A stretch of 64,000 nucleotides of DNA from Eubacteriales bacterium (GTDB lineage Bacteria > Bacillota > Clostridia > Lachnospirales > Lachnospiraceae): positions 124,001 to 188,000 of the forward strand of contig JAUNHC010000001.1 of assembly GCA_030524175.1 (NCBI GenBank), given 5' to 3'. Positions 32,709 to 41,425 of this stretch are shown piece after piece. Numbering within the stretch: position 1 is the stretch's first letter; every line of letters starts with the position of its first letter. Below the pieces are notes generated by a model. The model searched no databases, had not been told where the DNA came from, and saw only the letters and a list, made by a program, of their open reading frames with translations. A program made the translations under genes and the position numbers.

Positions 32709-33572
32709 TTATCTCCTGCACCCTGCTACAACCGGTATCCATATCTGGCTTAAATAATCCCTGTCATATGAGTTGCCGATGCTGTACCATTCCAGTTCCG
32801 GGCAATCTGCATGTTCAAACGGATATTGTACCAGCCATTCTTCCTGCAGGTATTTCCAGCCGCACTGTATGGCCAGCGGTACAGCTCCACGGCAGTCAAA
32901 TACTGCCCATGTGACTTCAGGGATTGTAACTTCATTGTATCCTTCCGGCAATGGACCTTCCGCAGCCGCCATAATCGAATATTCTATTTCCTTTGAACTG
33001 CTTTCCCCATAGCTGTACAGGCCAAATAACCCCTTAGGATTTCCGGTACTGATTGAAAACAACTTAGAAAAAACTCCGGTATATTGACAATCACTCCAAA
33101 ATCCCGGTATTTTTGCAGGCTGTTCTCCATTGGCGCACCGGATAGTTTTTCCGATCAACCGGAATGCCGGTTTTTGTTCCAGCCTCCAGGAATACTGCTG
33201 CTTCATGGATATCTGCATTTTCGGCACTACCCGTAATGTACTGTCCCCGTTCCTGGCCTCCTTTGGCGTCATCCCATGAAATTGTTGGAATGCCTTTGTA
33301 AAGGAAGTAGGTGAGTCATAACCATATTGATAACTGATATCAACCACTCTCTTATCCGTGCTCTTTAAATCATAGCCGGCTAAAGTGAGCTTTCTGGAAC
33401 GGATATACTCCGAAAAGCTGATACCATTCATATAGGAAAATACCTTTTGGAAAAAATCAAAGGAACACCCGGCAAGCCTTGAAACTTCCTGATGATCAAT
33501 GGGTTCCTGTTTCCGCTGCAGATGATTTTCTACATAATCGATAATACTCTGTAATTTTTCATTCCACTCCAC
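32709..33572 (-). CDS. AraC-family regulator with GyrI-like effector domain
   Basis: A 287-residue regulator: AraC domain at 1-110 (HQEVSRLAGCSFDFFQKVFS; RVVDISYQYGYDSPTSFTKA) and GyrI-like domain after about 130 (AFRLIGKTIRCANGEQPAKI, IEYSIMAAAEGPLPEGYNEV, TWAVFDCRGAVP). The start is GTG at 33572 with AAAGGGG before it. It heads an operon with the stand-alone GyrI protein and the Cys-rich protein, which it probably controls. Confidence 0.88.
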   Translation of the reverse strand: MEWNEKLQSIIDYVENHLQRKQEPIDHQEVSRLAGCSFDFFQKVFSYMNGISFSEYIRSRKLTLAGYDLKSTDKRVVDISYQYGYDSPTSFTKAFQQFHGMTPKEARNGDSTLRVVPKMQISMKQQYSWRLEQKPAFRLIGKTIRCANGEQPAKIPGFWSDCQYTGVFSKLFSISTGNPKGLFGLYSYGESSSKEIEYSIMAAAEGPLPEGYNEVTIPEVTWAVFDCRGAVPLAIQCGWKYLQEEWLVQYPFEHADCPELEWYSIGNSYDRDYLSQIWIPVVAGCRR

Positions 33573-33768
33573 ATTTCTGCCCCTTTCTTAATCATTGCCA
33601 TTTCATTATAACTGATATAGCAGAATCTTTCCTCTCTTTTGGCGTACTGTTTGGATAGGATGCATAAGCATATTTTACCATCAACCCTAATTCTATTCAC
33701 CAGGAGAATATTTCCATTAAGCAGCATTGGAATCGAAATTTATAACCTAAAGACCAGGTTTCACAATA

Positions 33769-33802
33769 AAAAGGAGCTGCAACACTTTTGGCTGCACCTC
33801 CT
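33769..33802 (-). terminator. Terminator after the PNPOx-type gene
   Basis: On the minus strand GGAGGTGCA...TGCAGCTCC (one internal mismatch) is followed by TTTTTATT. It lies just after the stop at 33826. The remaining gap up to the GTG at 33572 (33573-33768) shows no gene. Confidence 0.55.
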
Positions 33803-33825
33803 CCGCTATTTCTTCCCGAAGAATA

Positions 33826-34245
33826 TTAAATTTCAAAATCCTCTGAATGGAAATTACTGTAATATCTGCCTCTCACAGCTGTGAATTTCAGGACACAATA
33901 ATCAGGGTCTGTTACGCCCTCTTTGTAATACATTGTGTCGCCTTCCTGCCATAACATTTCCTTAGCTTCCTTTGTTTCTAAGACTTCTACCGTTCCTATC
34001 AAGCTTACTCCGCGAAAAAAGCGCTTATCTACAAAATAGATACTGGCTTTTGGGTTTTCACGAAAATATTTCACTTTGTTTGATGATGTATTTGTGTGAA
34101 ACCAAAACACCTTTATTCCTTGCCGCACCCTTGGTTTCAGCATTGCCTTTGTGATAGGGAACCCTTCATTATCAATATAGCTGATAAAAACTGTACTGTA
34201 TTTATCTGCCATATTTCCTATGGTTTGCTCCGGATTTTTCAGCAT
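33826..34245 (-). CDS. Pyridoxamine 5'-phosphate oxidase-family flavin-binding protein
   Basis: A 139-residue split-barrel protein (STVFISYIDNEGFPITKAML, IKVFWFHTNTSSNKVKYFRE, NPKASIYFVDKRFFRGVSLI, GTVEVLET). Such small proteins bind FMN or F420-like cofactors and act in redox reactions of unknown substrates. It lies downstream of the HxlR gene, and a hairpin overlapping its ribosome site may couple their expression. Confidence 0.82.
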   Translation of the reverse strand: MLKNPEQTIGNMADKYSTVFISYIDNEGFPITKAMLKPRVRQGIKVFWFHTNTSSNKVKYFRENPKASIYFVDKRFFRGVSLIGTVEVLETKEAKEMLWQEGDTMYYKEGVTDPDYCVLKFTAVRGRYYSNFHSEDFEI

Positions 34246-34251
34246 AATAAA

Positions 34252-34292
34252 AACCTCCCCTGTTTTTATTTATATTTTAACAGGGGAAGGTT
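34252..34292 (-). promoter_or_regulatory. Hairpin containing the PNPOx ribosome-binding site
   Basis: On the minus strand AACCTTCCCCTGTT pairs with AACAGGGGAGGTT, and TTTTTATT follows, then the ATG of the next gene. The 3' arm contains the Shine-Dalgarno sequence GGGGAGG, so the same structure can act as a terminator for HxlR transcripts or hide the ribosome site. Confidence 0.6.
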
Positions 34293-34324
34293 CTTTTGTA
34301 CATTACATACTTTTTTGTGTGCGC

Positions 34325-34681
34325 TTATATGAGGCCTTTGTTTTTCAGAATGTCCTCTTTTCCGTCCTCTTTCATCAACTCAATTCCAATTTCCTGCATG
34401 GCTGCAATAACGCTTAACATTCTTTGCCCTTTATCCGTAAGAGAATATTCCACTTTAAGAGGATAGCCCTCATACAAATCCTTCTGTACCATACCGAAAT
34501 CCTGCAGTTCCCCAAGATGCTGCAGTAACATTTTCTGCCCAATTCCGATGATATCATTCTGCAAACCTGAAAGGGAAGCTGCACCTTTCCCCAACTGCCA
34601 TAATATAATGGGCTTCCATTTTCCACGTATAATATCATGTGTTAATTCCAACGGGCACGTATAGCTATCCCTCATTTTCAT
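34325..34681 (-). CDS. HxlR-family transcriptional regulator
   Basis: A 118-residue winged-helix protein with the HxlR pattern (CPLELTHDIIRGKWKPIILW, GAASLSGLQNDIIGIGQKML, LQHLGELQDFGMVQKDLY, VEYSLTDKGQRML). The ATG at 34681 follows GGAGG; a longer frame to 34744 would overlap the leucine-rich-repeat gene. HxlR proteins respond to electrophiles, redox or hypochlorite; the PNPOx-type gene downstream is the likely target. Confidence 0.88.
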   Translation of the reverse strand: MKMRDSYTCPLELTHDIIRGKWKPIILWQLGKGAASLSGLQNDIIGIGQKMLLQHLGELQDFGMVQKDLYEGYPLKVEYSLTDKGQRMLSVIAAMQEIGIELMKEDGKEDILKNKGLI

Positions 34682-34718
34682 GTTGTAACCTCCTACAAAG
34701 TGATCATATACTCCAGCC

Positions 34719-37700
34719 CTATTTGACCTGGATTTTTGCTGCACGGGCTCTCCATTTGCCCATGACCTTAGTTCCGTTTTTCTGCTTGGCGTAACCCCTT
34801 ACCAACAGTTTGTATCTGGCATTTTCCACATTTTTAAATACAAGCTTTGTAGCGGTCCCATTTGCGGTATATTTAACTGCATCCGGTACAAGGAGTTTCT
34901 GACAGCCTTCTTTATAGGAGCCGTAAGCAAGCACACCTGTATATCCGGCAGCACCCACAGCTTTGTTGAGTACCACAGTGACGGTTTTTCCTTTGACTGT
35001 AACGCTTTTTATTGTGGGAGGCTTAGGCGCCTGGAGCGCTACGATGGTCTTTACAGCTTTTGACCAGGCACTGTATTCCTTCTTTCCATTCTTCAAAATC
35101 CTGCCGGAGCGGGCAAATACATAATAAGTGCCTTTGTCCAGGACATTAAATTCCTGCTCCAGTTCCACACTGGAGTTTTGGCGGAACAAATATTTCCCTG
35201 AGGTGGGGAATTTACTATCCTTGGTGAGCACATAATCGTAGAATTGTGCATTATAGCAGCGTTTATTCATTGTTACTTCTATACAGTTTCCGTTGACCAG
35301 TTTACGGGAAAGTACAGGAGTACCCAATACCGAGGTGCCCGTTGAAACAAATGGATATCCGCCGGAATTGGCAAATTCCTCTGCGCTGGAACCCGATTTC
35401 CCATAGATCACACAGGAATCCGGCAGTTCATTATTGGAAGGATCAATGTAATATACGCTTTCCGGGATATGAATCTCTTTCAGATTATGACAGCCATAAA
35501 AGGCTGCCCTGGTAATTTTCTCAACACCTGTCTGTATTTCGATCTTTTCAAGACCACGGCAATTGTAGAAAGCATTTCCCAGTTGCTTTAAACTTGCCGG
35601 AATCACTGCTTCTTTCAGCAATTCACAGCTATAAAATGCAAGGCTTCCCACATTAGTGAGATTTTTCGGAAGCTTTATGGTTTCCAGGAATGAACATTGC
35701 CAAAAAGCCTCATCATCAATATAGGTAAGAGTGTCAGGAAACTCTGCATAAGCTATACCACAATCGCTAAAAGCCCCACGGCCTATTTTTTTCAATTTAT
35801 CCGGAAATTTTATTTGTGTCAGAGACTTACAATTAGCGAAAGTACGATCCTCAATTTCAGTAAGGTTCTTGGGAAAACGGACTTGCTCCAGTTGTTTACA
35901 GCTGCTAAAGGCGCCTCCTTCAATACTTTTTACAGAGTCCGGGATAAAAACGGACTTAAGCCTACAGCTGCTAAAGGCATCATATCCAATAGACGTCAGA
36001 GATGATGGGAAATTTATCTGCTCCAGGTTAGTGCACATCTGGAAGGCTTTTTCTCCGATAGTTTTCACAGTATCAGGCAGCACTACCGAACGGACCTTCT
36101 CGCACTGCAAAAAGGAATCATCCTCAATATCTGTCACCTTTTTTTCGTTTATGGTTCGGGGGATTACAATATCACCCTCAATGTTTTTATCAGCTTTTAA
36201 AAGTGCATATGTTTTTGACTCAGACCGATATTCATAACGGATTCCATCCTGTTCTGCCACGGCGTTTGTTATGTCCCCGTTATCATAAGGGAGCTTGTTA
36301 TTCTTCGCATAGGTTTCCCCATAAGAACCCTTTTTCACAAACAATCTCAAATAATCACAGTCAGTAAAGGCTGTTTTGTCAATCTTTTTTACGCTGTCCG
36401 GAATGGAAAGCCTGCGTATGTTGGAAAGATAATAAGCACGTTTTCCGATTTCCGTCACTGTGTTAGGAAGGCGCATTTCTTCCAGAGAAATGCAACTCTT
36501 GAAGGTGAGCTCCGGTATAGTTTTTAACCCTTTGCCCCAGTTGACTGACTGCAGGTAATAGCAGTTTTCAAATACTCCCTTTCCTATTTTTGTGACAGAG
36601 TCGGGAATTATGATGGATTTAATGGATGAATGGACAAATGCACTCTCACCGATGGAAACCAAAGAGGAAGGCAGACTGGAAATAACACAGCTGGATTCTC
36701 CAAAGGCATAACTGCCAATACTCTTAATACCGGACGGCAATGTGATCGGGGTGTCAATAGATGCAAAATAGAACATGTCGTCAGGGATACTTGTCATACT
36801 CTCAGGCAGACGAACCTCCCGAAGATTACGACAGCCCCAAAATATTGATGTTCCAAAGTTTTTTACGTTGTCAGGTATGAAAACATCTTTTAGTTTACAT
36901 TCCGCAAAGGCAGAATCTCCAATATTCTCAAGTCCATCCGGCAGATTTATTTCCTCAAGGCTCAAGCACTGGGAAAAACCTCTGTCGTCTATACTTGTGA
37001 TTGTAGGGGGAAGGGTTACCCGGCGGAGTCTATAGCAGTGAGAAAAAGCTTTTTCCCCGATTCCGGAAACCGGCTTGCCATTAATCATTTCAGGAATGGT
37101 TATCTCTTCTAAAATGACTCCGGTATAATCAGCCGCCACATAGCTGTCCGAAGATTTCTGATATGTATAGTACACGCCATCCTTAAGTACAGTCTTCTGG
37201 TCTGGAACCGTTTCTGTTTCTTTTTCTGTGGAAAATGCAAGGTTATGCTCCCGGGCATAGGTCTGTGCATAAGACCCCTCTGGGCCGTAGATTGTTACCT
37301 TTGCATCCTCGGCAAATAAATCCTCCCCGATCTTTGTCATAGATGCAGGCAGGTATAAATCTTTTAAAGCCGGACATTCTTTCAATGCTCCTGAGGCAAG
37401 CTCAGTGACGCCTTCTGGAATCTCCAATGTTTCCAGACGGGAACAATTGACAAAAAGTCCTGCCGGGAATACGGACATACCTGCAGGAAAATGAAGCCAG
37501 CGCACACTGCCGCCATAAAATACCCTGTCTCCCATTTCTTTCACGCTGTCGGGGATATACAGGGACATAAAACCAGCCCCTGCAAATGCTTGTGACTGGA
37601 TTACAAGAAGACCCTCAGGCAGCACCAAGTCACCTGTAAGTATTGTAAATTCATCCTGATCTTCAAAGGTAGGATAATATATATATTGTCCGATTTCCGT

Positions 37701-38114
37701 AACTTTCTTTCCGTCAATCTCAGCCGGGATGACGATGGTGTTCCCGCCGGGATTATATATTTCATCTATGCAAAGGCTGTCCTTATCCTCCATATAATGG
37801 AAGGACACACCCTCCGGGCAACCGTTGTTTTCAAATTCGCTGCTCATATCCTTTTGGGAAATGTCTTCCGTATCGGTCAGTTCCTCCCCGGAGGTAAAAG
37901 TTTCTGTCTCTTCTTCAGGAGCGGATTGGAAAAGCTCATCAGGTTCAGTTATGTTTTCGTCAGATGTCTGAACGTCATTTTGCGGCGGGTTTTCTGCGCC
38001 CATAATCTCCTGCTCCGCAGCAGAATCACTGAATTCAGCAGCATAGACGGCAGAGGGGGACAATACAGCCAGGACTCCAACCATCAATAATGCAAACAAT
38101 TGTTTCTTTTTCAT
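34719..38114 (-). CDS. Secreted BspA-type leucine-rich repeat surface protein
   Basis: A 1131-residue exported protein: signal peptide (about 1-26, ending AVYAAE), an acidic linker to about 95, three blocks of LRR_5/BspA repeats of about 23 residues (units such as VTEIGKRAYYLSNIRRLSIP, SIGYDAFSSCRLKSVFIPDS) at roughly 100-300, 340-620 and 660-930, and two fibronectin-like domains to the end (about 935-1131). There is no LPXTG motif, no terminal membrane span and no obvious wall-binding repeat. BspA proteins bind host or matrix proteins. It is divergent from the Ig-like protein gene. Confidence 0.88.
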   Translation of the reverse strand: MKKKQLFALLMVGVLAVLSPSAVYAAEFSDSAAEQEIMGAENPPQNDVQTSDENITEPDELFQSAPEEETETFTSGEELTDTEDISQKDMSSEFENNGCPEGVSFHYMEDKDSLCIDEIYNPGGNTIVIPAEIDGKKVTEIGQYIYYPTFEDQDEFTILTGDLVLPEGLLVIQSQAFAGAGFMSLYIPDSVKEMGDRVFYGGSVRWLHFPAGMSVFPAGLFVNCSRLETLEIPEGVTELASGALKECPALKDLYLPASMTKIGEDLFAEDAKVTIYGPEGSYAQTYAREHNLAFSTEKETETVPDQKTVLKDGVYYTYQKSSDSYVAADYTGVILEEITIPEMINGKPVSGIGEKAFSHCYRLRRVTLPPTITSIDDRGFSQCLSLEEINLPDGLENIGDSAFAECKLKDVFIPDNVKNFGTSIFWGCRNLREVRLPESMTSIPDDMFYFASIDTPITLPSGIKSIGSYAFGESSCVISSLPSSLVSIGESAFVHSSIKSIIIPDSVTKIGKGVFENCYYLQSVNWGKGLKTIPELTFKSCISLEEMRLPNTVTEIGKRAYYLSNIRRLSIPDSVKKIDKTAFTDCDYLRLFVKKGSYGETYAKNNKLPYDNGDITNAVAEQDGIRYEYRSESKTYALLKADKNIEGDIVIPRTINEKKVTDIEDDSFLQCEKVRSVVLPDTVKTIGEKAFQMCTNLEQINFPSSLTSIGYDAFSSCRLKSVFIPDSVKSIEGGAFSSCKQLEQVRFPKNLTEIEDRTFANCKSLTQIKFPDKLKKIGRGAFSDCGIAYAEFPDTLTYIDDEAFWQCSFLETIKLPKNLTNVGSLAFYSCELLKEAVIPASLKQLGNAFYNCRGLEKIEIQTGVEKITRAAFYGCHNLKEIHIPESVYYIDPSNNELPDSCVIYGKSGSSAEEFANSGGYPFVSTGTSVLGTPVLSRKLVNGNCIEVTMNKRCYNAQFYDYVLTKDSKFPTSGKYLFRQNSSVELEQEFNVLDKGTYYVFARSGRILKNGKKEYSAWSKAVKTIVALQAPKPPTIKSVTVKGKTVTVVLNKAVGAAGYTGVLAYGSYKEGCQKLLVPDAVKYTANGTATKLVFKNVENARYKLLVRGYAKQKNGTKVMGKWRARAAKIQVK

Positions 38115-38284
38115 ACAAATCTCCTTCTTTCTTAGCTAAAAATATGGTAATAAAATATGGAACTGAATTTATAAAAACATAATATCTTCGTTCCATAATT
38201 TGGGTTATATAAATATAATGATTGAAACAGACAGATTATTGCATACTGAATTATAAAATTTTCACAAACACCTCTATCAAAGAA

Positions 38285-38313
38285 TTGACTTTTTTATGAA
38301 AATATTACATTAT
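38285..38313 (+). promoter_or_regulatory. Candidate promoter of the Ig-like protein gene
   Basis: TTGACT, 17 bases, CATTAT lies about 100 bases before the start. The 298-base gap between the divergent secreted-protein genes (38115-38412) is very AT-rich and holds no gene I can see. Confidence 0.35.
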
Positions 38314-38412
38314 ATAAACAGCAAATCTTTACTGTCCACATAGAATATCTGCAGACAGCAAAGCATCAGCACTCAAGAAACATTTTAACAAAAGATGAAG
38401 GAGAAAAAGCTT

Positions 38413-39108
38413 ATGAAAAAGATGAAAAAGCTGTTGTTATTACTAATGATCGCACTGTCTCTCACTGCACCGTCTACCGTCCCGCTGATCGGAACTGTAG
38501 AATCTATACAGGCAGCGGCACAAATAAACAAAAAAAGCGCTGTTCTGCTAACAGGACAGACATTGCAGCTTAAAGTCAAGAATGCGGACAATACTGTAAA
38601 ATGGTCAAGCAATAACAAGACTGTGGCTGTAGTGAAAAATAATGGTGTTGTCACAGCAAAGAAAAAAGGAACAGCCGTCATCACCGCCAAAACAGGAAAA
38701 TCAGTCCTGCAGTGTAAGGTTACAGTACAAGCGCCGCGTATCAGCTCCACCGCCCAGACTGTCAGCCCCGGAAAATCCATCCGTCTGACTGTAAGCGGCA
38801 CAAACCAAAAAGTAACGTGGAAAAGTTCAAATCCACGCGTGGCTTCCGTCTCTGCCAGCGGAATAGTTGTTGCAAAAAGTGCAGGTTCCTGTAAGATTTA
38901 TGCAACTGTTTTGGGCAGGAAATTCGCTTGTACAATCACTGTAAAAACACCTCAGCCCAGCGTCTCCGCAGTTTGGCTCTCGGCAACAGGTTCAAAATAC
39001 CATAAAATTCCAAACTGCGGAAGAATGAACCCTAATAAAGCCACAAAAGTGACTCTTACATATGCCAAACAGTGCGGATACTCTGCCTGCAGTAAATGCT
39101 TCCGATAA
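38413..39108 (+). CDS. Secreted bacterial Ig-like (BIG_2) protein with Cys-rich end
   Basis: A 231-residue exported protein: signal peptide (about 1-33, ending SIQAAAQ), two BIG_2-type domains (LLTGQTLQLKVKNADNTVKW, VVTAKKKGTAVITAKTG; TVSPGKSIRLTVSGTNQKVT, VASVSASGIVVAKSAGSCKI) and a C-terminal unit YHKIPNCGRMNPNKATKVTL then CGYSACSKCF, which resembles an Ada-like zinc site. The ATG at 38413 is placed well after AAGGAG; an ATG at 38395 includes that ribosome site and is less likely. Its role may be adhesion or extracellular assembly, with no clear anchor. Confidence 0.82.
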   Translation: MKKMKKLLLLLMIALSLTAPSTVPLIGTVESIQAAAQINKKSAVLLTGQTLQLKVKNADNTVKWSSNNKTVAVVKNNGVVTAKKKGTAVITAKTGKSVLQCKVTVQAPRISSTAQTVSPGKSIRLTVSGTNQKVTWKSSNPRVASVSASGIVVAKSAGSCKIYATVLGRKFACTITVKTPQPSVSAVWLSATGSKYHKIPNCGRMNPNKATKVTLTYAKQCGYSACSKCFR

Positions 39109-39143
39109 AAGGCCGCCGTATTTGCATTTCTTATCCGTTTCAT

Positions 39144-39195
39144 ATGCTCCCTTCCATGCAGGCAGATAAAATAAAACCTGCATGGAAGGGAGCAT
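39144..39195. terminator. 19-pair perfect hairpin after the Ig-like gene
   Basis: ATGCTCCCTTCCATGCAGG (39144-39162) and its exact reverse complement (39177-39195) flank a 14-base AT-rich loop. It is 35 bases after the Ig-like stop and is followed by TATTTATC. It probably terminates this gene on the plus strand. The rest of 39196-39354 shows no gene. Confidence 0.65.
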
Positions 39196-39354
39196 TATTT
39201 ATCAAATAGAACTATGTATATTTTATATTATCTATATTACTTTCACAACAAATTATTTCAATTTCTCCACAAATAGAATTTATTTCTTTATACAAATATT
39301 GAATATATATTGCAGTATATTCGCAGAACTCAGACAATTAAACAAAAAACTTAT

Positions 39355-40461
39355 CTATTCAAAGGGAAATGTGTAAGGAAGGGAATACTTGTCTCTGATA
39401 GCTATAAATTCTTTCTGCACCGCTTCCCCCACTGGAACGCCCTTTTCCTTTCTGTCCAGCCATATCAAGTATTCTTTTTCACCTGCAGTATAGATATGTT
39501 TTTCTCCAGGTGCCTTTGCGGAAGCACGAAGTTCTCGCAGTATATCTCCACATATTTTTTCAAAAGTCTTCCTTCCCAAGAATGCTTCTGTATCAATAAC
39601 AATAAAGAAATGTCCCAAATGATACGGACGATTTTTTCCATTAGAATGTTTTCCGTTTAATGCATTTAAAAAACTTCCCGCCTGAAGTGCGGCAGACAGG
39701 ATTTCTACTACAGTGGCATATCCATAGCCTTTATAGCCGCCAAGAATTTCTCCAATACCACCAAGAGGCGCTAATGCCGCTGTGCCTTCTGTCAGACGTG
39801 TCAAAATTTCTGTACTGTCTGTAAGTGCAGTTCCATCGTTCCCAATTACCATACCCTCAGGTACGGATTTCCCTGTCCGTGCATAATACTCCAGCTTTCC
39901 CCTTTGTGTGATTGAAGTAGCACAATCCAAAACGAAGGGAAATTCCTCATCCGTAGGAAAAGCAAAAGTAAGAGGGTTCGTGCCAAGCATATTTTCTACT
40001 CCAAAGGTAGGCGCAATAGATGGCCTTGCATTGGTTCCGGTAATTCCTAACATTCCCTCTTTTGCTGCCATCATAGCCCAATATCCTGCAATTCCGTAAT
40101 GTGTGGAATTACGCACTGCAGCCATAGACATCCCGTATTTCTTTGCTTTCTCAATAAGTGTTTTCATAGCCCGGTGGGAAGCCACCATACCCATACCGTC
40201 ATGAGCATCAACTACAAGGGTTGTTGGTGTCTCACGAATCACTTCATATTGTGTTACAGGATTTTGGATTCCTGCTTCTATGCGGTCAATATAGATTGGT
40301 TTAAACCTGTTGCATCCATGGCTTTCTATCCCTCTCCTGTCACTTTCCATCAGAACATCAGCGCAAATACGCGCATCCTCTTCCGGCACTCCAACTGCCT
40401 TGAAGGAATCTGTCATAAAGCTTTCAATCATCTTCCACGAAATATAAGGTCTGTTTTCCAT
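39355..40461 (-). CDS. Ldh2/malate-lactate dehydrogenase-family oxidoreductase
   Basis: A 368-residue NAD(P)-dependent enzyme of the DlgD/YlbC-type family (ICADVLMESDRRGIESHGCN, GYWAMMAAKEGMLGITGTNA, FPFVLDCATSITQRGKLEYY, LGGYKGYGYATVVEILSAAL). The catalytic His is probably in the ESHG motif. Members reduce 2-keto acids such as diketogulonate, ureidoglycolate or malate. The ATG at 40461 follows GGAGGG. It is the last gene of the catabolic operon (43-base gap after the isomerase). The substrate is unknown; a keto-sugar acid fits the context. Confidence 0.88.
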   Translation of the reverse strand: MENRPYISWKMIESFMTDSFKAVGVPEEDARICADVLMESDRRGIESHGCNRFKPIYIDRIEAGIQNPVTQYEVIRETPTTLVVDAHDGMGMVASHRAMKTLIEKAKKYGMSMAAVRNSTHYGIAGYWAMMAAKEGMLGITGTNARPSIAPTFGVENMLGTNPLTFAFPTDEEFPFVLDCATSITQRGKLEYYARTGKSVPEGMVIGNDGTALTDSTEILTRLTEGTAALAPLGGIGEILGGYKGYGYATVVEILSAALQAGSFLNALNGKHSNGKNRPYHLGHFFIVIDTEAFLGRKTFEKICGDILRELRASAKAPGEKHIYTAGEKEYLIWLDRKEKGVPVGEAVQKEFIAIRDKYSLPYTFPFE

Positions 40462-40503
40462 AAACACCCTCCACACCTGCCGCCCTTGGCAGGATTTTCA
40501 TAA

Positions 40504-41406
40504 TTATATAATAAACTGTTCTATATAGCGCTTTGACAGGCGCAGACTCTCAATCTTTTTGTCTTTAGAAGTCTCAAATGCTTTATCTTCAATCTCTATA
40601 CAGAGAGCACCATCATATCCAATATCCGTCAATGCAGACACGAATTTTCTCCAATCCACATCTCCCAGTCCAGGTAACTTGGGACTCATATATTCCAACG
40701 GATAAGCAAGCACACCACCGTCACTTAATTTCTCAGGATATAGCTTAATATCCTTGCAGTGTACATGGAAAATACGCTCTTTAAATTCATATACCGGTTT
40801 CAGGTAATCCATATGCTGCCACACAAAATGACTGGGGTCATAGTTTAGTCCCAGACTGCTGCTCGGAATACGCCGGAACATTTCTCTCCAGATTGCGGGT
40901 GAATAGGCCAGATTCTGTCCGCCGGGCCACTGTTCTTTACCGAAAAGCATAGGACAGTTTTCTATAGCTATTTTAATACCCAGATTTTCCGCTTTTTCTA
41001 CGATGGGTATCCAGGTTCTTTCAAACAAATCCAGGTTTTCTTCCACCGTTTTATCCTGAACCCTGCCGATAAACGTACTCACCAGGTTTACATGCATCTT
41101 CTTTGCTGCCTCCATTACCTGATAGAGATGTGCAATACACTCACTACCTCCACCCATAACATTAGGGTAATATGCCAGTGATGAAAGTTCTATTTCCTTT
41201 GAATGCAAATACATGTTAAACTGCCCGGCTTTTTCATCATTCAATTCCGCAACATCTAAATGACTTACTCCTGCATAACGACGTTGAGCTTTTTCCTTCG
41301 GCCAGCATGCCAGCTCAATACATCGGTATTTCATATCGGCTGCAATATCCACAACCTCACGGAAATCCCAGTCGTCTAATATTGCACTTACAAACCCTAT
41401 CTTCAT
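40504..41406 (-). CDS. Sugar phosphate isomerase/epimerase (TIM barrel), third of operon
   Basis: A 300-residue AP-endonuclease-2-like TIM barrel (GFVSAILDDWDFREVVDIAA, CIELACWPKEKAQRRYAGVS, VSTFIGRVQDKTVEENLDLF, GIKIAIENCPMLFGKEQWPG, GLNYDPSHFVWQHMDYLKPV, IFHVHCKDIKLYPEKLSDGG, GYDGALCIEIED). The Glu in IENCP, Asp in YDPSH, His in HVHCKD and the last Glu in CIEIED form the usual metal site. Such enzymes isomerise or epimerise keto-sugars or inositol-like compounds, or split 3-keto-glycosides. It lies between Gfo/Idh and Ldh genes. Confidence 0.87.
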   Translation of the reverse strand: MKIGFVSAILDDWDFREVVDIAADMKYRCIELACWPKEKAQRRYAGVSHLDVAELNDEKAGQFNMYLHSKEIELSSLAYYPNVMGGGSECIAHLYQVMEAAKKMHVNLVSTFIGRVQDKTVEENLDLFERTWIPIVEKAENLGIKIAIENCPMLFGKEQWPGGQNLAYSPAIWREMFRRIPSSSLGLNYDPSHFVWQHMDYLKPVYEFKERIFHVHCKDIKLYPEKLSDGGVLAYPLEYMSPKLPGLGDVDWRKFVSALTDIGYDGALCIEIEDKAFETSKDKKIESLRLSKRYIEQFII

Positions 41407-41425
41407 ATTGATTCCCTTTCATATA

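Noticed and set aside
35697-38090. Several open frames on the plus strand opposite the LRR gene.
   Set aside because: They mirror the repeat-rich coding strand, lack ribosome sites and have unlikely composition.
38395-38412. Upstream ATG for the Ig-like protein.
   Set aside because: The only good AAGGAG lies just after this ATG and at the right distance from the one at 38413.
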